Made by a program: the position numbers and the translations under genes
DNA from: Streptomyces sp. cf386
GTDB lineage: Bacteria; Actinomycetota; Actinomycetes; Streptomycetales; Streptomycetaceae
Direction of reading: 5' to 3'
Length of the DNA: 64,000 bases
Assembly: GCF_900103585.1 (NCBI RefSeq)
Contig: NZ_FNHV01000005.1
Location: 372,001 to 436,000, forward strand
Shown here: in pieces, positions 52,011 to 62,179 of the stretch
Layout of the letters: every line of letters begins with the position of its first letter
How positions within the stretch are numbered: position 1 is the stretch's first letter
The notes under the pieces: model-generated
What the model saw: only the letters and a program-made list of their open reading frames with translations
What the model was told of the DNA's origin: nothing
The model's database searches: none

Positions 52011-52469
52011 TCAGGCGCCGCCGAGGATCAGGCAGGTGGTGGTGGCGTGGGCGATCAGCTTCCCCTGCTCGTCCAGGACCTTGCCCTCGGCCGTGGCGGT
52101 GCTGCGGCCGACGTGGATGACCTTCCCCTCGGCGGTGAGCGTCTGGCCGTCGGTGCGGGCGGCCCGGATGTAGTTCACCTTCAGTTCGAGGGTCGTGTAG
52201 CCGACCCCCGCGGGGAGGGTGGTGTGCACCGCACACCCCATGACGGAGTCCAGGAGCGTGGCCGCGATGCCGCCGTGGACGGTACCGAGGGGGTTGGCGA
52301 AGTCGGGCCGGGTGTCCAGGGAGATGACGAGGCGCCCGTGCTCCACCTCGTCGAACCGCATGCCGAGCAGTCGGCCGATCGAGGGGACGTCGGTCTCGGT
52401 CGGCCGCACGGACTGTATCCAGCGCATCAGTTCGAGGCCGGACAGTGCGGTGAGGTCGGTCGTGGACAC
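52011..52469 (-). CDS. PaaI-type hotdog thioesterase
   Basis: Predicted 152 residues from a GTG with AAGGAG upstream. The hotdog core is typical: RPDFANPLGTVHGGIAATLLDSVMGCAVHTTLPAGVGYTTLELKVNYIRAA, where the HGG segment and the Asp in LLDS belong to the active site. It hydrolyses acyl- or aroyl-CoA thioesters. It is the last gene of a minus-strand group TetR / enoyl-CoA hydratase / thioesterase, downstream of the PKS-SDR genes. A product-release role for the PKS, which has no TE domain, is possible but unproven. Confidence 0.88.
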   Translation of the reverse strand: MSTTDLTALSGLELMRWIQSVRPTETDVPSIGRLLGMRFDEVEHGRLVISLDTRPDFANPLGTVHGGIAATLLDSVMGCAVHTTLPAGVGYTTLELKVNYIRAARTDGQTLTAEGKVIHVGRSTATAEGKVLDEQGKLIAHATTTCLILGGA

Positions 52470-52518
52470 GGATTGCTCCTTGCTCTGGTGCTGTTGAGGA
52501 CTGATGCGTGATGGTGCG

Positions 52519-53190
52519 TCAGCCCATGGGGTTGGTCGAGTCGCGCAGGACGGCGAGGACAGGGGCGTACATCCGGGTCCTGATGGTGGCGAGGGTGTCG
52601 CCCGCCCTGGCGGCCTGGGCCTGCGCGATCCCGAGGGCCGTCGTCCGTACGGCGTCCTCGTCGACGGCGGTGTCGACGATGCCGGCGGCCACGGCGTCGG
52701 GGCCGCCGTAGCGGCGGGCGGTGAGCATGGCTTCATGGGCGGTCTTCGGTGTCAGGCGGGACTGGATGAGGGCCGACATGCCTGGCGTGAAGGGGATGTT
52801 GATGTCGGCCTCGGGCAGGCACCAGAAGCCGCGGTCGGCGCGCATGACGCGGAAGTCGTGGGCCAGGGAGAACATGGCGCCGGCGGCGAAGGTGTGTCCT
52901 TGCAGCGCGGCCACGGTGACCACCGGCAGGGTCAGCAGCCGCGCGAAGAGCGTCTGCACTGAGACGACGTAGTCCAGGTGCTGGTCGGCGTTGGCGAACA
53001 GCCAGTCCAGATCGAGGCCGTTGGAGTAGAACTTGCCCGTCGCGGCGGTCACCAGGGCGCGCGGTCCGTCCGTCTTCTCCACCTCGTCCAGGGCGGCGCC
53101 GACGGCGGCGATCCAGTCGGGGTGGAAACGGTTCTCGCCGTCTCCGAGATCGAGGACGAAGACGTTCTCCTGGCGGTCGAGCACGGGCAT
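52519..53190 (-). CDS. Enoyl-CoA hydratase/isomerase family protein
   Basis: Predicted 223 residues, somewhat short for the crotonase family. The oxyanion-hole segments are KFYSNGLDLDWL and LQGHTFAAGAMFSLAHDFRVM, followed by FWCLPEADINIPF. The short form with SNGLDLDWL resembles eukaryotic-type enoyl-CoA delta isomerases as much as hydratases. It is 23 bp downstream of the TetR gene, hence co-transcribed, and 49 bp before the thioesterase. Substrate unknown. Confidence 0.85.
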   Translation of the reverse strand: MPVLDRQENVFVLDLGDGENRFHPDWIAAVGAALDEVEKTDGPRALVTAATGKFYSNGLDLDWLFANADQHLDYVVSVQTLFARLLTLPVVTVAALQGHTFAAGAMFSLAHDFRVMRADRGFWCLPEADINIPFTPGMSALIQSRLTPKTAHEAMLTARRYGGPDAVAAGIVDTAVDEDAVRTTALGIAQAQAARAGDTLATIRTRMYAPVLAVLRDSTNPMG

Positions 53191-53213
53191 GACGGCTCCC
53201 TCGGGCTGGGTGG

Positions 53214-53831
53214 TCACGGGCGGATGACGTGACCGGGGTCGGGATCGGGCCGGTCCCGCAGCGTGCGGACCAGCAGGTCGTGGATCTCGGCGGCGGCATC
53301 GTCCAGGGGGGCGGTACTGCGTTCGGCCCGGCACATGATCACGGCGCCCTCGACGGCGGCGATGACGAAGGCCGCCAGCCTCCTGCTCCGCTGCTCGGTC
53401 AGGCCGCCGCGGAGGAACAGGCCGGCCAGCGCCTCCCGCCAGCGGGCGAAGACCTCGGCGGCGGAGCGGGCGAGGTGCGGGGCGTCGTCGTTGGTCTCGA
53501 CGGCCACCGCCACGATCGGGCAGCCGGCCCGGAAGTCGCTCTCCACGAGCCGGTCCCGCCACAGGGCGAAGAACGCGTCCATCGCCTCGGTCACGTCGTC
53601 GGCCCGCGTCGCGGCGTCGATGAGCCCCGCGACGTAGTCCCCGGCCAGCGCCACCGCCTCGTCGATCAACTGGGCGCGCCCGCCCGGGAAGTGGTGGTAG
53701 ACCGACCCGCGCGGGGCACCGCTGTGCGCGAGGACCCGGTCGATGCTCGTCGCGGCGGCGCCGTACTCCCGCAGCAGGACGTGGGCACTGAGGATCATCC
53801 GCTCCCGGCTGTCACTCTTGCGCGGACTCAC
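53214..53831 (-). CDS. TetR/AcrR family transcriptional regulator
   Basis: Predicted 205 residues from a GTG after AAGGGGGG. The N-terminal helix-turn-helix is present (ERMILSAHVLLREYGAAATSIDRVLAHSGAPRGSVYHHFPGGRAQLIDEAV). The ligand domain resembles the LmrA/YxaF branch. A palindrome 70-90 bp upstream of the start is the likely operator, giving autoregulation and control of the enoyl-CoA hydratase and thioesterase genes downstream. Confidence 0.9.
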   Translation of the reverse strand: MSPRKSDSRERMILSAHVLLREYGAAATSIDRVLAHSGAPRGSVYHHFPGGRAQLIDEAVALAGDYVAGLIDAATRADDVTEAMDAFFALWRDRLVESDFRAGCPIVAVAVETNDDAPHLARSAAEVFARWREALAGLFLRGGLTEQRSRRLAAFVIAAVEGAVIMCRAERSTAPLDDAAAEIHDLLVRTLRDRPDPDPGHVIRP

Positions 53832-53900
53832 GGCGCCGCCCCCCTTCTTCAAGCGTCCATTGGCTCCAGCAGCACTCACCTGCTCTACCGGCAGGTAACT

Positions 53901-53923
53901 TATGCTCTATGCCATAGAACATA
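53901..53923. promoter_or_regulatory. Palindromic operator candidate for the TetR regulator
   Basis: TATGCTCTATG (53901-53911), one base, CATAGAACATA (53913-53923). Ten of eleven arm positions are symmetric. It is unusually AT-rich for this genome and lies between the SDR stop and the TetR gene start. Confidence 0.7.
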
Positions 53924-53949
53924 CAAGAGGGTGATGGCGGGTGGCTGCG

Positions 53950-54759
53950 TCACGCGTGGCCGGTGGCCGCGACGAGCCCCGCGATGTCGTCCTCGTGGGT
54001 CAGGTAGCGACCGGTGAGCGCGTCGGCCTCGCCCCGGATCAGCCGCAGCAGGTTCGCGATCGCCTCGGCGACCGGGGTGTACCGGCCGGTCTCGCGCTGC
54101 GTGTCGAGCCAGGATTCGATGCGGCGCTCCCACGGGTTGTCGCTGTCCCTTGTCGCGGTCGCGGACGCCCCGAGGCCGACGTCCACGATCCCCGGGTGGT
54201 AGCTGAACGCGGTGATCCCGTGCGGCAGCAGTTCGATGGCCATGTTCTCGGTCAGCTTGTTCACCGCCGCCTTGGACACCGAGTACGCGCTGACATAGGG
54301 CCAGCGGGTGTGCCCCGCGTGGCTGGAGATCGCGACGACCCTCCCCCGGCCGCGCTCGATCATGCCGGGCAGCACCGCCCGGCAGGCCGCCAGCGCACCA
54401 CCCAGGTTGACCTCCATGGCGTGCCACCACTCGGCCGGGTCGTTCTCCCAGGCCGGACCGGCAGGTCCGGGCACCCCGGCATTGTTGACCAGTACGTCGA
54501 TCCCGCCGAGCCGCTCGGTGGCCAGCTCGACGGCCTTGGCCAGCTCGACGTCGTTGGTGACGTCGGCGGCAGCGGTGACGACCTCGGGGCCCCGGTCGAG
54601 ACCGGCGGCGGCCCTGGGCAGCGAGTCGGCGTCCCGCGTGGTCAGCACCAGGTGCGCGCCCGCCGCGTGCAGGGCCTCGGCGGTGGCCCGGCCGAGGCCG
54701 CCGGCCGCCCCGGTCACCAGGACCCGCAGCCCGGCCAGGTCCGTCGTGTCTTGAGACAT
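53950..54759 (-). CDS. Short-chain dehydrogenase/reductase
   Basis: Predicted 269 residues with GGAGG before the ATG. Cofactor motif TGAAGGLGRATAEAL, NNAG at the expected place (VLVNNAGVPGPAG), and the catalytic Ser and YSVSK (SSHAGHTRWPYVSAYSVSK). It reduces or oxidises a carbonyl or alcohol with NAD(P). It lies 82 bp downstream of the PKS stop on the same strand, so it may tailor the PKS product. Substrate unknown. Confidence 0.9.
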   Translation of the reverse strand: MSQDTTDLAGLRVLVTGAAGGLGRATAEALHAAGAHLVLTTRDADSLPRAAAGLDRGPEVVTAAADVTNDVELAKAVELATERLGGIDVLVNNAGVPGPAGPAWENDPAEWWHAMEVNLGGALAACRAVLPGMIERGRGRVVAISSHAGHTRWPYVSAYSVSKAAVNKLTENMAIELLPHGITAFSYHPGIVDVGLGASATATRDSDNPWERRIESWLDTQRETGRYTPVAEAIANLLRLIRGEADALTGRYLTHEDDIAGLVAATGHA

Positions 54760-54841
54760 CACAACCTCCACCACGATCAAGTGAATTGGTTTCAGTGCAT
54801 GGGTTTCTGGATGACGACGGCCTGATCCGGCCGGGTTCCGG

Positions 54842-57800
54842 TCAGGCTTCAGCCGGGGCGGTCAGCGCCCGGTGGAGGTGGTCGGCCAGGGCCTGTGGCG
54901 CAGGATGGTCGAACACGAGCGTGGCGGGCAGCCGCAGTCCGGTCAGGGCGCTGAGACGGTTGCGCAGTTCCACCGCGGTCAGGGAGTCCAGCCCGGACTC
55001 GTGCAGGCTCCGATCCGGCGGCAGAGCTTCGGCGTCGCGGTGACCGAGCAGTTCGGCGGCGGCCGCGCGCACCTCGGCCAGCAGTCGTTCGGCCCGCTCG
55101 GCCGGTGCCAGTTCGCACAGTTGGACGGCGGGTGCGGAGGCGGCCGGTCCAGCAGGCACGAGACCGCGCAGCAGCGCGGGTGCCCCTCGGGTCCGCAGTT
55201 TGCCGAGGTCGAACCTGGCGAGGGTGAGGACGGTGTCGTCCTGCCGCAGCGCCGCGTCGAACAGGGCCAGCGCGAACGCGGTGGGCATGGGCACGGTGGA
55301 GTCGGGGAGGGTGCCGTCCCGGTCGGCCTCGCGCAGCACGCCGGTCATGCCGGACGCCTCCTCCCACAGGCCCCACGCCTGGGACTGCGCGGGCAGCCCG
55401 TCGGCCCTGCGGCGCTCGGCGAGCGCGTCCAGGAACCCGTTGGCTGCCGCGTAGTTCCCCTGCCCCGGACTGCCCAGCACGCCGGCCAGCGAGGAGAACA
55501 GCACGAAGGCGGCCAACTCGGAGTCCTTGGTCAGCTCGTGCAGGTTCAAGGTGCCGTCGACCTTGGGGCGCAGCACATGCTCCACCTGGTCGGCGGTCAT
55601 TCCGGTCACCACCCCGTCCGAGAGCACCCCGGCCGCGTGCACCACAGCGACCAACGGGTGCCCGGCGGGCACGAGGTCGAGGGCGGCGGCGAGGCCGTCC
55701 CGGTCGGCGACGTCGCAGGCGGCGACGGCGACCTCCGCGCCCAAGCCCCTCAACTCCACGACGAGCGGGTCGTCGTCCCGCGCGCCGCTGCGGCTGGTGA
55801 GCAGGAGACTGCGGACCCCGTACTCGCTCACCAGGTGCCGCGCCACCAGCGACCCGAGCGTGCCGGTGCCGCCGGTGATCAGCACCGTGCCGCCGCTGAG
55901 GTCCGGTCGGGGGTTCCGCCCCGGCATCGCACGCTCCAGTTCCGGTGCCTGCAGCCGTCCCGCGCTGATCCGCACGTGCGGCCGTCCGGCGGCCACCGCA
56001 TCGGCCAGCCGTACGGAGGACCGGGACGCTCCGTCCATCGCGTCCGTCTCGACCAGCAGGAACCGTCCGGGGTGCTCGGACTGCGCCGACCGCACCAGGC
56101 CGCGCGCCGCCGCATGAGCCAGGTCGTCGCTGCGGGTCAGCACGACGAGCGGGACGTCGGCCGGGTGGTCGGCCGCCAGCCAGTGCTGGAGGTGGGACAG
56201 CGTCTCCAGCGTCGCTGCCCGGACGTCGTCGGGCGCAGGGGTGCAGATGACCGCGTCGGCATCGGCGAGATCGACCAGGTCGGCGGTCACACCGAGATGG
56301 TCCGTACCCACCAACGCCCAATTCGGTGCGGGTGCCGCCACCGGGTCGGCGAGTTCGGTCCACCGCATCCGGTACACCGAATCCGTCGGCAGCGCGCCCG
56401 TCAGCTCGCGCAGGGCCACCATCCGGATGCCGAGCGTTCCTCGGAAGAACGGCTCGCCGTCAGCGGTGGTGAGGGTCACGGTGAACCCGTCCCGGCCGCC
56501 GGGCGCCAGGTGGGCGTACGCCTGGGTGGTGTGCCTGTCGCCGGCCCACACGTCGTGCCAGACGAACGGCAGCCCGACGTGGCCGTCCGGGCGCTGTTCG
56601 GTCACGGCAAGAGCGTGCAGGGCGGCGTCACCGAGCACGGGATGCAGTCCGGGGCCGACGAACCCGCCGGGTGCCTCCTCGGGCAGGCGCAGCTCGGCGA
56701 ACAGTTCCTCGCCTCGCCGCCACAGCCTGCGTACGGCCCTGAACGCCGGACCGTACTCGTAGCCGCGCTCGGCCAACGACGCGTAGTCGACGTCGATCTC
56801 CTCGGCGCCGGTCGGGGGCATCGCCCCGGCGAACGGCTCCTCGCCGGTCTCGTCGCCGGTGTCGTGGATCGTGCCCTGCGCGTGACGTCGCCACGGGCTG
56901 CCGGGCTGTTCCGGCCTGCTGAACACCTCGACCGTGCGCCGGCCCGGGTCCGCCACGACTTGAAGCTCCGCCGTGCCCTGCTGGGACAGTGCCAGTGGCG
57001 CCTCGATGACCAGCTCACCGATTCCGGTGCCACCTGTGCCGTGCGCGGCGCGCAGCGCGAGGTCCAGCAGCGCGGTGCCGGGCAGGATGCAGGTCCCGTT
57101 CACGCCGTGGTCGACCAGCCACGGCTGCTCGACCGGCGAGATGCGGCCGGCGGCCACGAACTCACCGCTGCGGGCGGACTCGACGAACGTACCGAGCAGC
57201 GGGTGGCCGGTGCTCGGCGCCTTGGCCGAGGTGATTGTCCTGAGCCAGAACCGCCGCCGCTGAAACGGCGTGGTCGGCAGGGGGATCGGCCGCCCTGTGC
57301 CCCTGCCGGTGCCGGTGGAAAGGTGCACGCCGTCCGTCCCCCGCGTGTACAGCTCTGCGGCGGACATCAGGAACCGTGCCGGGCCGCCGTCGTCGCGGCG
57401 CAGGGTTCCGGTGACCACCCCGGTGGTGCCGCTCTCCTCCAGCGTCTGCTCGATCGCGGAGGTCAGCACCGGGTGCGAGCTGGACTCCACGAAGGCCCGG
57501 AAGCCCTGGTCGACGAGATGCTCGACGGCCGGTTGGAACAGCACGGGCTGCCGGAGGTTGCGATACCAGTACGGGCCGGTCAGCGTGGCCTCGCCGACCC
57601 AGTCCAGGTCCACAGTGGAATACATCGGCACCGAAGGCCTGGTGGTGCGCACCTCCCCCAGCCGGGCCACCAACTCCTCGCGCAGGGGCTCCATCTTCGG
57701 GCAGTGCGAGGCCACGTCGACGCGGATACGGCGGGCGTGCACGCCGTCCATCGCGCACTCGGCGAGCAGCCCGTTGACGGCCAGGTCGTCACCGGCGACG

Positions 57801-60800
57801 ACGGTGGTGGACGGACCGTTGAGCGCGGCGATCCAGAGCTGGTCCGGCCAGCGCTCCAGCAGCCAGTCGAGCTGTGTGCGCGACGCGGTCACCGACGCCA
57901 TGCCGGCGCTGACGCCGAGCTCGGCGATGACCTGGCTGCGCACCACGACGACGCGGGCGGCCTCCTCCAACGACAACGCACCCGCGACGCAGGCCGCGGC
58001 CACCTCACCCATGGAGTGGCCGAGCACCACGTCGGGTTCGACGCCGCGAGAGCGCCACAGGGCGGCCAGCGACACCATCACCGAGAACAGCGCGGGATGG
58101 ATGACCTCCAGCCGTTCCAGCCGGTCGGCGTCGCCTGCCAGCACCTCGGTGAGCGACCAGTCCACGTGGGGTTTGAGCGCCCGTTCGCAGGCATGGATGG
58201 ATTCGGCGAACACCGGCTCGCCCATCAGTCCGGCCGCCATGCCCACCCACTGCGTGCCTTGTCCCGGGAAGACGAACGCCACCTTGCCGTCCACACCGGC
58301 TGCTCCGGATGCCCCGGACACTCCGGAGACGACGTTCTGCGCCGGTTTCCCGTCGGCGACGGCCCGCAGCCCGGCCAGCAGCTCTTCGCGGTCGCCGCCG
58401 ACCACGACGGCACGGTGGGTGAAGCGGGCACGGGACACCGTGAGCGAGTGCGCGAGGTCCACCGGTGCGATGTCCTCGGCCACGGGGAGCAGTCGGGCCG
58501 CCCAGTCCCGTAGGCGTTCGGGTGTCTTGCCGGACAACGTCCATGCGACGACGGGCGACTCGGGGGCGGACGGCTCGGGGGCGGACGTCGGTGCGGGTTC
58601 CTCCGGTGGTGCCTCCAGGATCAGGTGCGCGTTGGTGCCGCTGACCCCGAAGGAGGAGACGGCCGCGCGCGCCGGCCGGTCCCGTTCCGGCCACGGCATG
58701 GTCTCGGTGAGCAGCCGGACGTCCCCCGCCGCCCAGTCGACGTGCGGTGACGGCTCGTCGACGTGCAGGGTCTTCGGCAGGGTGCGGTGCAGCATGGCCT
58801 GTACGACCTTGATCACGCCGCCGACCCCGGCCGCGGCCTGGGTGTGCCCGATGTTGGACTTCAGCGAGCCCAGCCAGAGCGGGGTGTCACGGTCCTGCCC
58901 GTAGGTGGCCAGCAGCGCGCCCGCCTCGATCGGGTCGCCGAGCCGGGTGCCGGTGCCGTGCGCCTCGACCGCGTCCACGTCGGACGGTGTGAGGCCGGCG
59001 TCCCGCAGGGCGAGCCGGATCACCTGCTGCTGTGCCGTCCCGCTCGGCGCCGTCAGGCCGTTGGACGCCCCGTCCTGGTTAACCGCGGAACCCCGGATCA
59101 CGGCCAGCACCGGGTGTCCTGCGCGGCGGGCGGCGGACAGTCGTTCCAGCACCACCATCCCGACGCCCTCGGCCCAGCCGGTGCCGTCCGCCGTCGCGGC
59201 GAACGCCTTGCTCCGCCCGTCCTCGGCCAGTGCGCCCTGTCTGCTGTACTCCACGAACGTCTGCGGCGTCGCCATGACGGCCACCCCACCGGCCAGCGCG
59301 AGCTCGCACTCGCCCCGGCGGATCGACTGTGCCGCGAGGTGGATGGACACCAGGGACGAGGAACAGGCGGTGTCGACGGTGAGGGCGGGACCGCGCAGCC
59401 CCAGCACATAGGAGATCCGCCCGGAGGCGGCGGCGCCGACCGTGCCCGTGCCGATGTAGCCCTCCAGTTCGCGGGGCACCCGGTCGGGATCGGTGACGTA
59501 GTCGTGGTGGATCAGCCCCGCGTACACCCCGACCCGCTCACCGCGCAGGGACGTCGGGTCGATGCCGGCGCGCTCCAGCGCTTCCCAGGAGGTCTCCAGG
59601 AGAAGCCGGTGCTGCGGGTCCATCGCCAGCGCCTCACGCGGCGAGATCCCGAAGAACTCGGGGTCGAAGTCGGCCATTTCGCGCAGGAACCCGCCCCGCC
59701 GGGTGCGCGAGGTGCCGCTGCGGTCGGGGTCGGGGTCGAAGAGTCGGTCGAGGTCCCAGCCCCGGTCGTCGGGGAACTCGGAGGTGGCGTCGACCTCGTC
59801 GGCCAGCAGCCGCCACAGGTCGTCGGGGGAGGCGACCCCGCCGGGGTAGCGGCAGCCGATCCCCACGAGCACCACGGGATCGTCGTCGGTACCGCTCGCT
59901 GCGTCGGTCGTGGCCTGCGGCTCGGGTGAACCGGTGAGTTCGATCTGCAGATACCCGGCGATCGCGCGCACCGAGGGGTGGTCGAACACGAGCGTCGTGG
60001 GCAGGCGCAGCCCCGTGGCGGCGGCGATACGGTCCCGCAGCCGGACCGCGTCCACCGAAGTGAGCCCGTACTCGCGCAGAGCCCGATCCGGCTCGATGGC
60101 ACCGGTCTCCCCCAGTACCTCGGTGACCTCGCCCAAGACGAGGTCGACGAGCCGCCTGCCGAGGTCGGTCCCGGTGATCCCGGCCAGGTCCACTCTGGTC
60201 GGCAGCCGGTCCGGTGCGGTGGCCGACGTCGACCGCACGGCCGCGACCAGCGTGCTGCCGGGCCGGCTCAGCGCGACGTCCACGGCGTTGCGGATCCGGT
60301 GGTCGGTCAACCCCTCCGCCAGCACCAGGGTGGTGGGAGCGGACCCGGCGACGGTGATCGTCACGGTGGAGCCGGTGACCGTGACGGTGACAGTGGCGCC
60401 GTGCTCCGTGCCGGGCATGCCCACACGCCACGCCTCGTGGCCGGCCACGAGGTGACGGGCGATCAGGTCCGCGAGTTCCCCGGTGTCTCCCGCCAGGACC
60501 ACCTCGCGGCCGGCCAGCGAACCGGCCCCGACGGGCAGTTCGGCGCCGGGGAGCGGGGCCAACTCACCGCCCGCGCCCATGAGATGCAGGCCGGCTGGGG
60601 AGCCGGCGACCGCGAGGAGTCGGCCGGGCAGCTCGGTCAGCGCCTTGCGCGCGATCTTGCCCGTGCCCGTCCTCGGCAGTGCGGGCAGGGCGCGGACCTC
60701 CACCGGCACCTTGAAGTAGGCGAGGTCCCGGCGGCAGCGCGCGAACAGTTCCGCGCAGTCGACGCCGTCGGGTTGGGGCACCACCAGCGCCACCGGGACC

Positions 60801-62179
60801 TGGCCGAACTCCTCGTCCGCCAGCCCGGTCACAGCGGCCTCGCGCACACCGGGCACCCGGGCGAGCACGGCCTCGATCTCGGTGGGGTGCACGTTCTCCC
60901 CGCCCCGGATGATCACGTCGTTGCGCCGTCCGGTGATCCAGAGGTAGCCGGCGTCGCTCTGGCGGGCGAGGTCGCCGGTGCGGTACCAGCCGTCGCGGAG
61001 CACTTCCGCGGTGGCCTCCGGCAGGTTGTGGTAACCCAGCATCACGTTCGGACCGCTGACCCAGACCTCGCCCTCCTCGCCGGTCGGTACCTCGACGCCG
61101 GTGTCCGGGTCCACCACGCGCAGGCTCAGTCCGGGCACCGGCTGACCGCACGAGCCGGGCACCCGCTCGCCGTCCGGCCGCATGGCGGTCATCGTCCCGC
61201 TCGTCTCGGTGCTGCCGTAGCTGTCGGTGAGCCGGACACCGAAGGCGGCTTCGAACGCCTCGGCGAGCGCGGGCGTGCTGACCGCGCCCGCGATGAAGCA
61301 CACGCGCAGCGCGGGCAGCGTGAGCCCTTCCGCACCGGCGGCATGGACCAGGTTGTGGTAGACCGTCGGCACGCCGACCAGGAAGGTGTAGGGCCGCGAG
61401 CGCAGTTCGTCGAGCACCTCGGTGGCGGAGAACCCCGTGACCAGATGCGCGGTGGCGCCGACCGCGGTCACGCCGATCACGCACAGGTGGTGGCCGAGGG
61501 TGTGGAACAGCGGCAACGGCCACAACAGCGTGTCCGCGGAGGACAGTTCGACGGTCGGGACATAGCAGTTGGCGACGTTCCAGAGCGCGGCGCGCAGCGT
61601 GGACAGCACGCCTTTGGGGCGGCCCGTGGTTCCCGAGGTGTAGAGCAGGAAGGCCGGTTCCTCCAGACCGAGGTCGTCGCGTGCCGGGACGGCCGGCTCG
61701 CGCGTGGCCAGGTCCTCGTACGACAGGGTGTCCGGGCAGTCGCCGACGACAACGAGGTGCCGTGGTCCGGCCGGGAGTACCGCGCGCACCTGGTCGACGT
61801 GCGCGGCGTCGGTGATCACCGCTTGGGCATCGCTGTCGGTGAGCATGTGCCGCAGTTCCGCGTCGGAGGAGTGCGGGCTGACCGGCACGCCGACGCAGCC
61901 GGCGCGATTGACGCCCAGGTAGCTCTCCACCATCTCGACGCGGTTGCCCAGCAGGATCGCCACCCGCGCGCCGCGGGGCAGGCCGAGGGCGACCAGGTGT
62001 CCGCCGAGCCGGGCCGTACGCCGTTCCAGTTCCCTGTACGTCACCGCCCGGCGCTCGTCGGAGTACGCGACCTTGGTCCCGCGCAGTGCCGCGTGCGTGC
62101 GCAGCAGTTCGGGCAACGGGCGGATCAGGTCGGCACCGGGTGTCGCGGACATGCCTGCCTCTTCTCGCGGTTCGGTCAT
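54842..62179 (-). CDS. Type I PKS: CoA ligase-ACP-KS-AT-DH-KR-ACP
   Basis: Predicted 2445 residues; ATG at 62179 overlaps the lyase stop. Domains: acyl/aryl-CoA ligase (about 20-515; [14 protein letters not shown] near 178 and [20 protein letters not shown]), a degenerate Rossmann-like linker, ACP1 (Ser708 in YGLTSVDA), KS (about 762-1185; Cys939, His1074, His1112), AT (about 1303-1600; GHSMGE and VDVASH, predicted methylmalonyl), DH (about 1655-1925; [11 protein letters not shown]), KR (about 1930-2290; GGTGTLG near 2099, Tyr2243, LSD predicting B-type), ACP2 (Ser2399). No TE. One extension with dehydration of a ligase-loaded starter is predicted. The upstream lyase should make that starter. 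Confidence 0.93.
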   Translation of the reverse strand: MTEPREEAGMSATPGADLIRPLPELLRTHAALRGTKVAYSDERRAVTYRELERRTARLGGHLVALGLPRGARVAILLGNRVEMVESYLGVNRAGCVGVPVSPHSSDAELRHMLTDSDAQAVITDAAHVDQVRAVLPAGPRHLVVVGDCPDTLSYEDLATREPAVPARDDLGLEEPAFLLYTSGTTGRPKGVLSTLRAALWNVANCYVPTVELSSADTLLWPLPLFHTLGHHLCVIGVTAVGATAHLVTGFSATEVLDELRSRPYTFLVGVPTVYHNLVHAAGAEGLTLPALRVCFIAGAVSTPALAEAFEAAFGVRLTDSYGSTETSGTMTAMRPDGERVPGSCGQPVPGLSLRVVDPDTGVEVPTGEEGEVWVSGPNVMLGYHNLPEATAEVLRDGWYRTGDLARQSDAGYLWITGRRNDVIIRGGENVHPTEIEAVLARVPGVREAAVTGLADEEFGQVPVALVVPQPDGVDCAELFARCRRDLAYFKVPVEVRALPALPRTGTGKIARKALTELPGRLLAVAGSPAGLHLMGAGGELAPLPGAELPVGAGSLAGREVVLAGDTGELADLIARHLVAGHEAWRVGMPGTEHGATVTVTVTGSTVTITVAGSAPTTLVLAEGLTDHRIRNAVDVALSRPGSTLVAAVRSTSATAPDRLPTRVDLAGITGTDLGRRLVDLVLGEVTEVLGETGAIEPDRALREYGLTSVDAVRLRDRIAAATGLRLPTTLVFDHPSVRAIAGYLQIELTGSPEPQATTDAASGTDDDPVVLVGIGCRYPGGVASPDDLWRLLADEVDATSEFPDDRGWDLDRLFDPDPDRSGTSRTRRGGFLREMADFDPEFFGISPREALAMDPQHRLLLETSWEALERAGIDPTSLRGERVGVYAGLIHHDYVTDPDRVPRELEGYIGTGTVGAAASGRISYVLGLRGPALTVDTACSSSLVSIHLAAQSIRRGECELALAGGVAVMATPQTFVEYSRQGALAEDGRSKAFAATADGTGWAEGVGMVVLERLSAARRAGHPVLAVIRGSAVNQDGASNGLTAPSGTAQQQVIRLALRDAGLTPSDVDAVEAHGTGTRLGDPIEAGALLATYGQDRDTPLWLGSLKSNIGHTQAAAGVGGVIKVVQAMLHRTLPKTLHVDEPSPHVDWAAGDVRLLTETMPWPERDRPARAAVSSFGVSGTNAHLILEAPPEEPAPTSAPEPSAPESPVVAWTLSGKTPERLRDWAARLLPVAEDIAPVDLAHSLTVSRARFTHRAVVVGGDREELLAGLRAVADGKPAQNVVSGVSGASGAAGVDGKVAFVFPGQGTQWVGMAAGLMGEPVFAESIHACERALKPHVDWSLTEVLAGDADRLERLEVIHPALFSVMVSLAALWRSRGVEPDVVLGHSMGEVAAACVAGALSLEEAARVVVVRSQVIAELGVSAGMASVTASRTQLDWLLERWPDQLWIAALNGPSTTVVAGDDLAVNGLLAECAMDGVHARRIRVDVASHCPKMEPLREELVARLGEVRTTRPSVPMYSTVDLDWVGEATLTGPYWYRNLRQPVLFQPAVEHLVDQGFRAFVESSSHPVLTSAIEQTLEESGTTGVVTGTLRRDDGGPARFLMSAAELYTRGTDGVHLSTGTGRGTGRPIPLPTTPFQRRRFWLRTITSAKAPSTGHPLLGTFVESARSGEFVAAGRISPVEQPWLVDHGVNGTCILPGTALLDLALRAAHGTGGTGIGELVIEAPLALSQQGTAELQVVADPGRRTVEVFSRPEQPGSPWRRHAQGTIHDTGDETGEEPFAGAMPPTGAEEIDVDYASLAERGYEYGPAFRAVRRLWRRGEELFAELRLPEEAPGGFVGPGLHPVLGDAALHALAVTEQRPDGHVGLPFVWHDVWAGDRHTTQAYAHLAPGGRDGFTVTLTTADGEPFFRGTLGIRMVALRELTGALPTDSVYRMRWTELADPVAAPAPNWALVGTDHLGVTADLVDLADADAVICTPAPDDVRAATLETLSHLQHWLAADHPADVPLVVLTRSDDLAHAAARGLVRSAQSEHPGRFLLVETDAMDGASRSSVRLADAVAAGRPHVRISAGRLQAPELERAMPGRNPRPDLSGGTVLITGGTGTLGSLVARHLVSEYGVRSLLLTSRSGARDDDPLVVELRGLGAEVAVAACDVADRDGLAAALDLVPAGHPLVAVVHAAGVLSDGVVTGMTADQVEHVLRPKVDGTLNLHELTKDSELAAFVLFSSLAGVLGSPGQGNYAAANGFLDALAERRRADGLPAQSQAWGLWEEASGMTGVLREADRDGTLPDSTVPMPTAFALALFDAALRQDDTVLTLARFDLGKLRTRGAPALLRGLVPAGPAASAPAVQLCELAPAERAERLLAEVRAAAAELLGHRDAEALPPDRSLHESGLDSLTAVELRNRLSALTGLRLPATLVFDHPAPQALADHLHRALTAPAEA

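Noticed and set aside
54872..58513. Long plus-strand frames opposite the PKS
   Set aside because: No domain signatures and antisense composition; the minus strand has complete PKS motifs.
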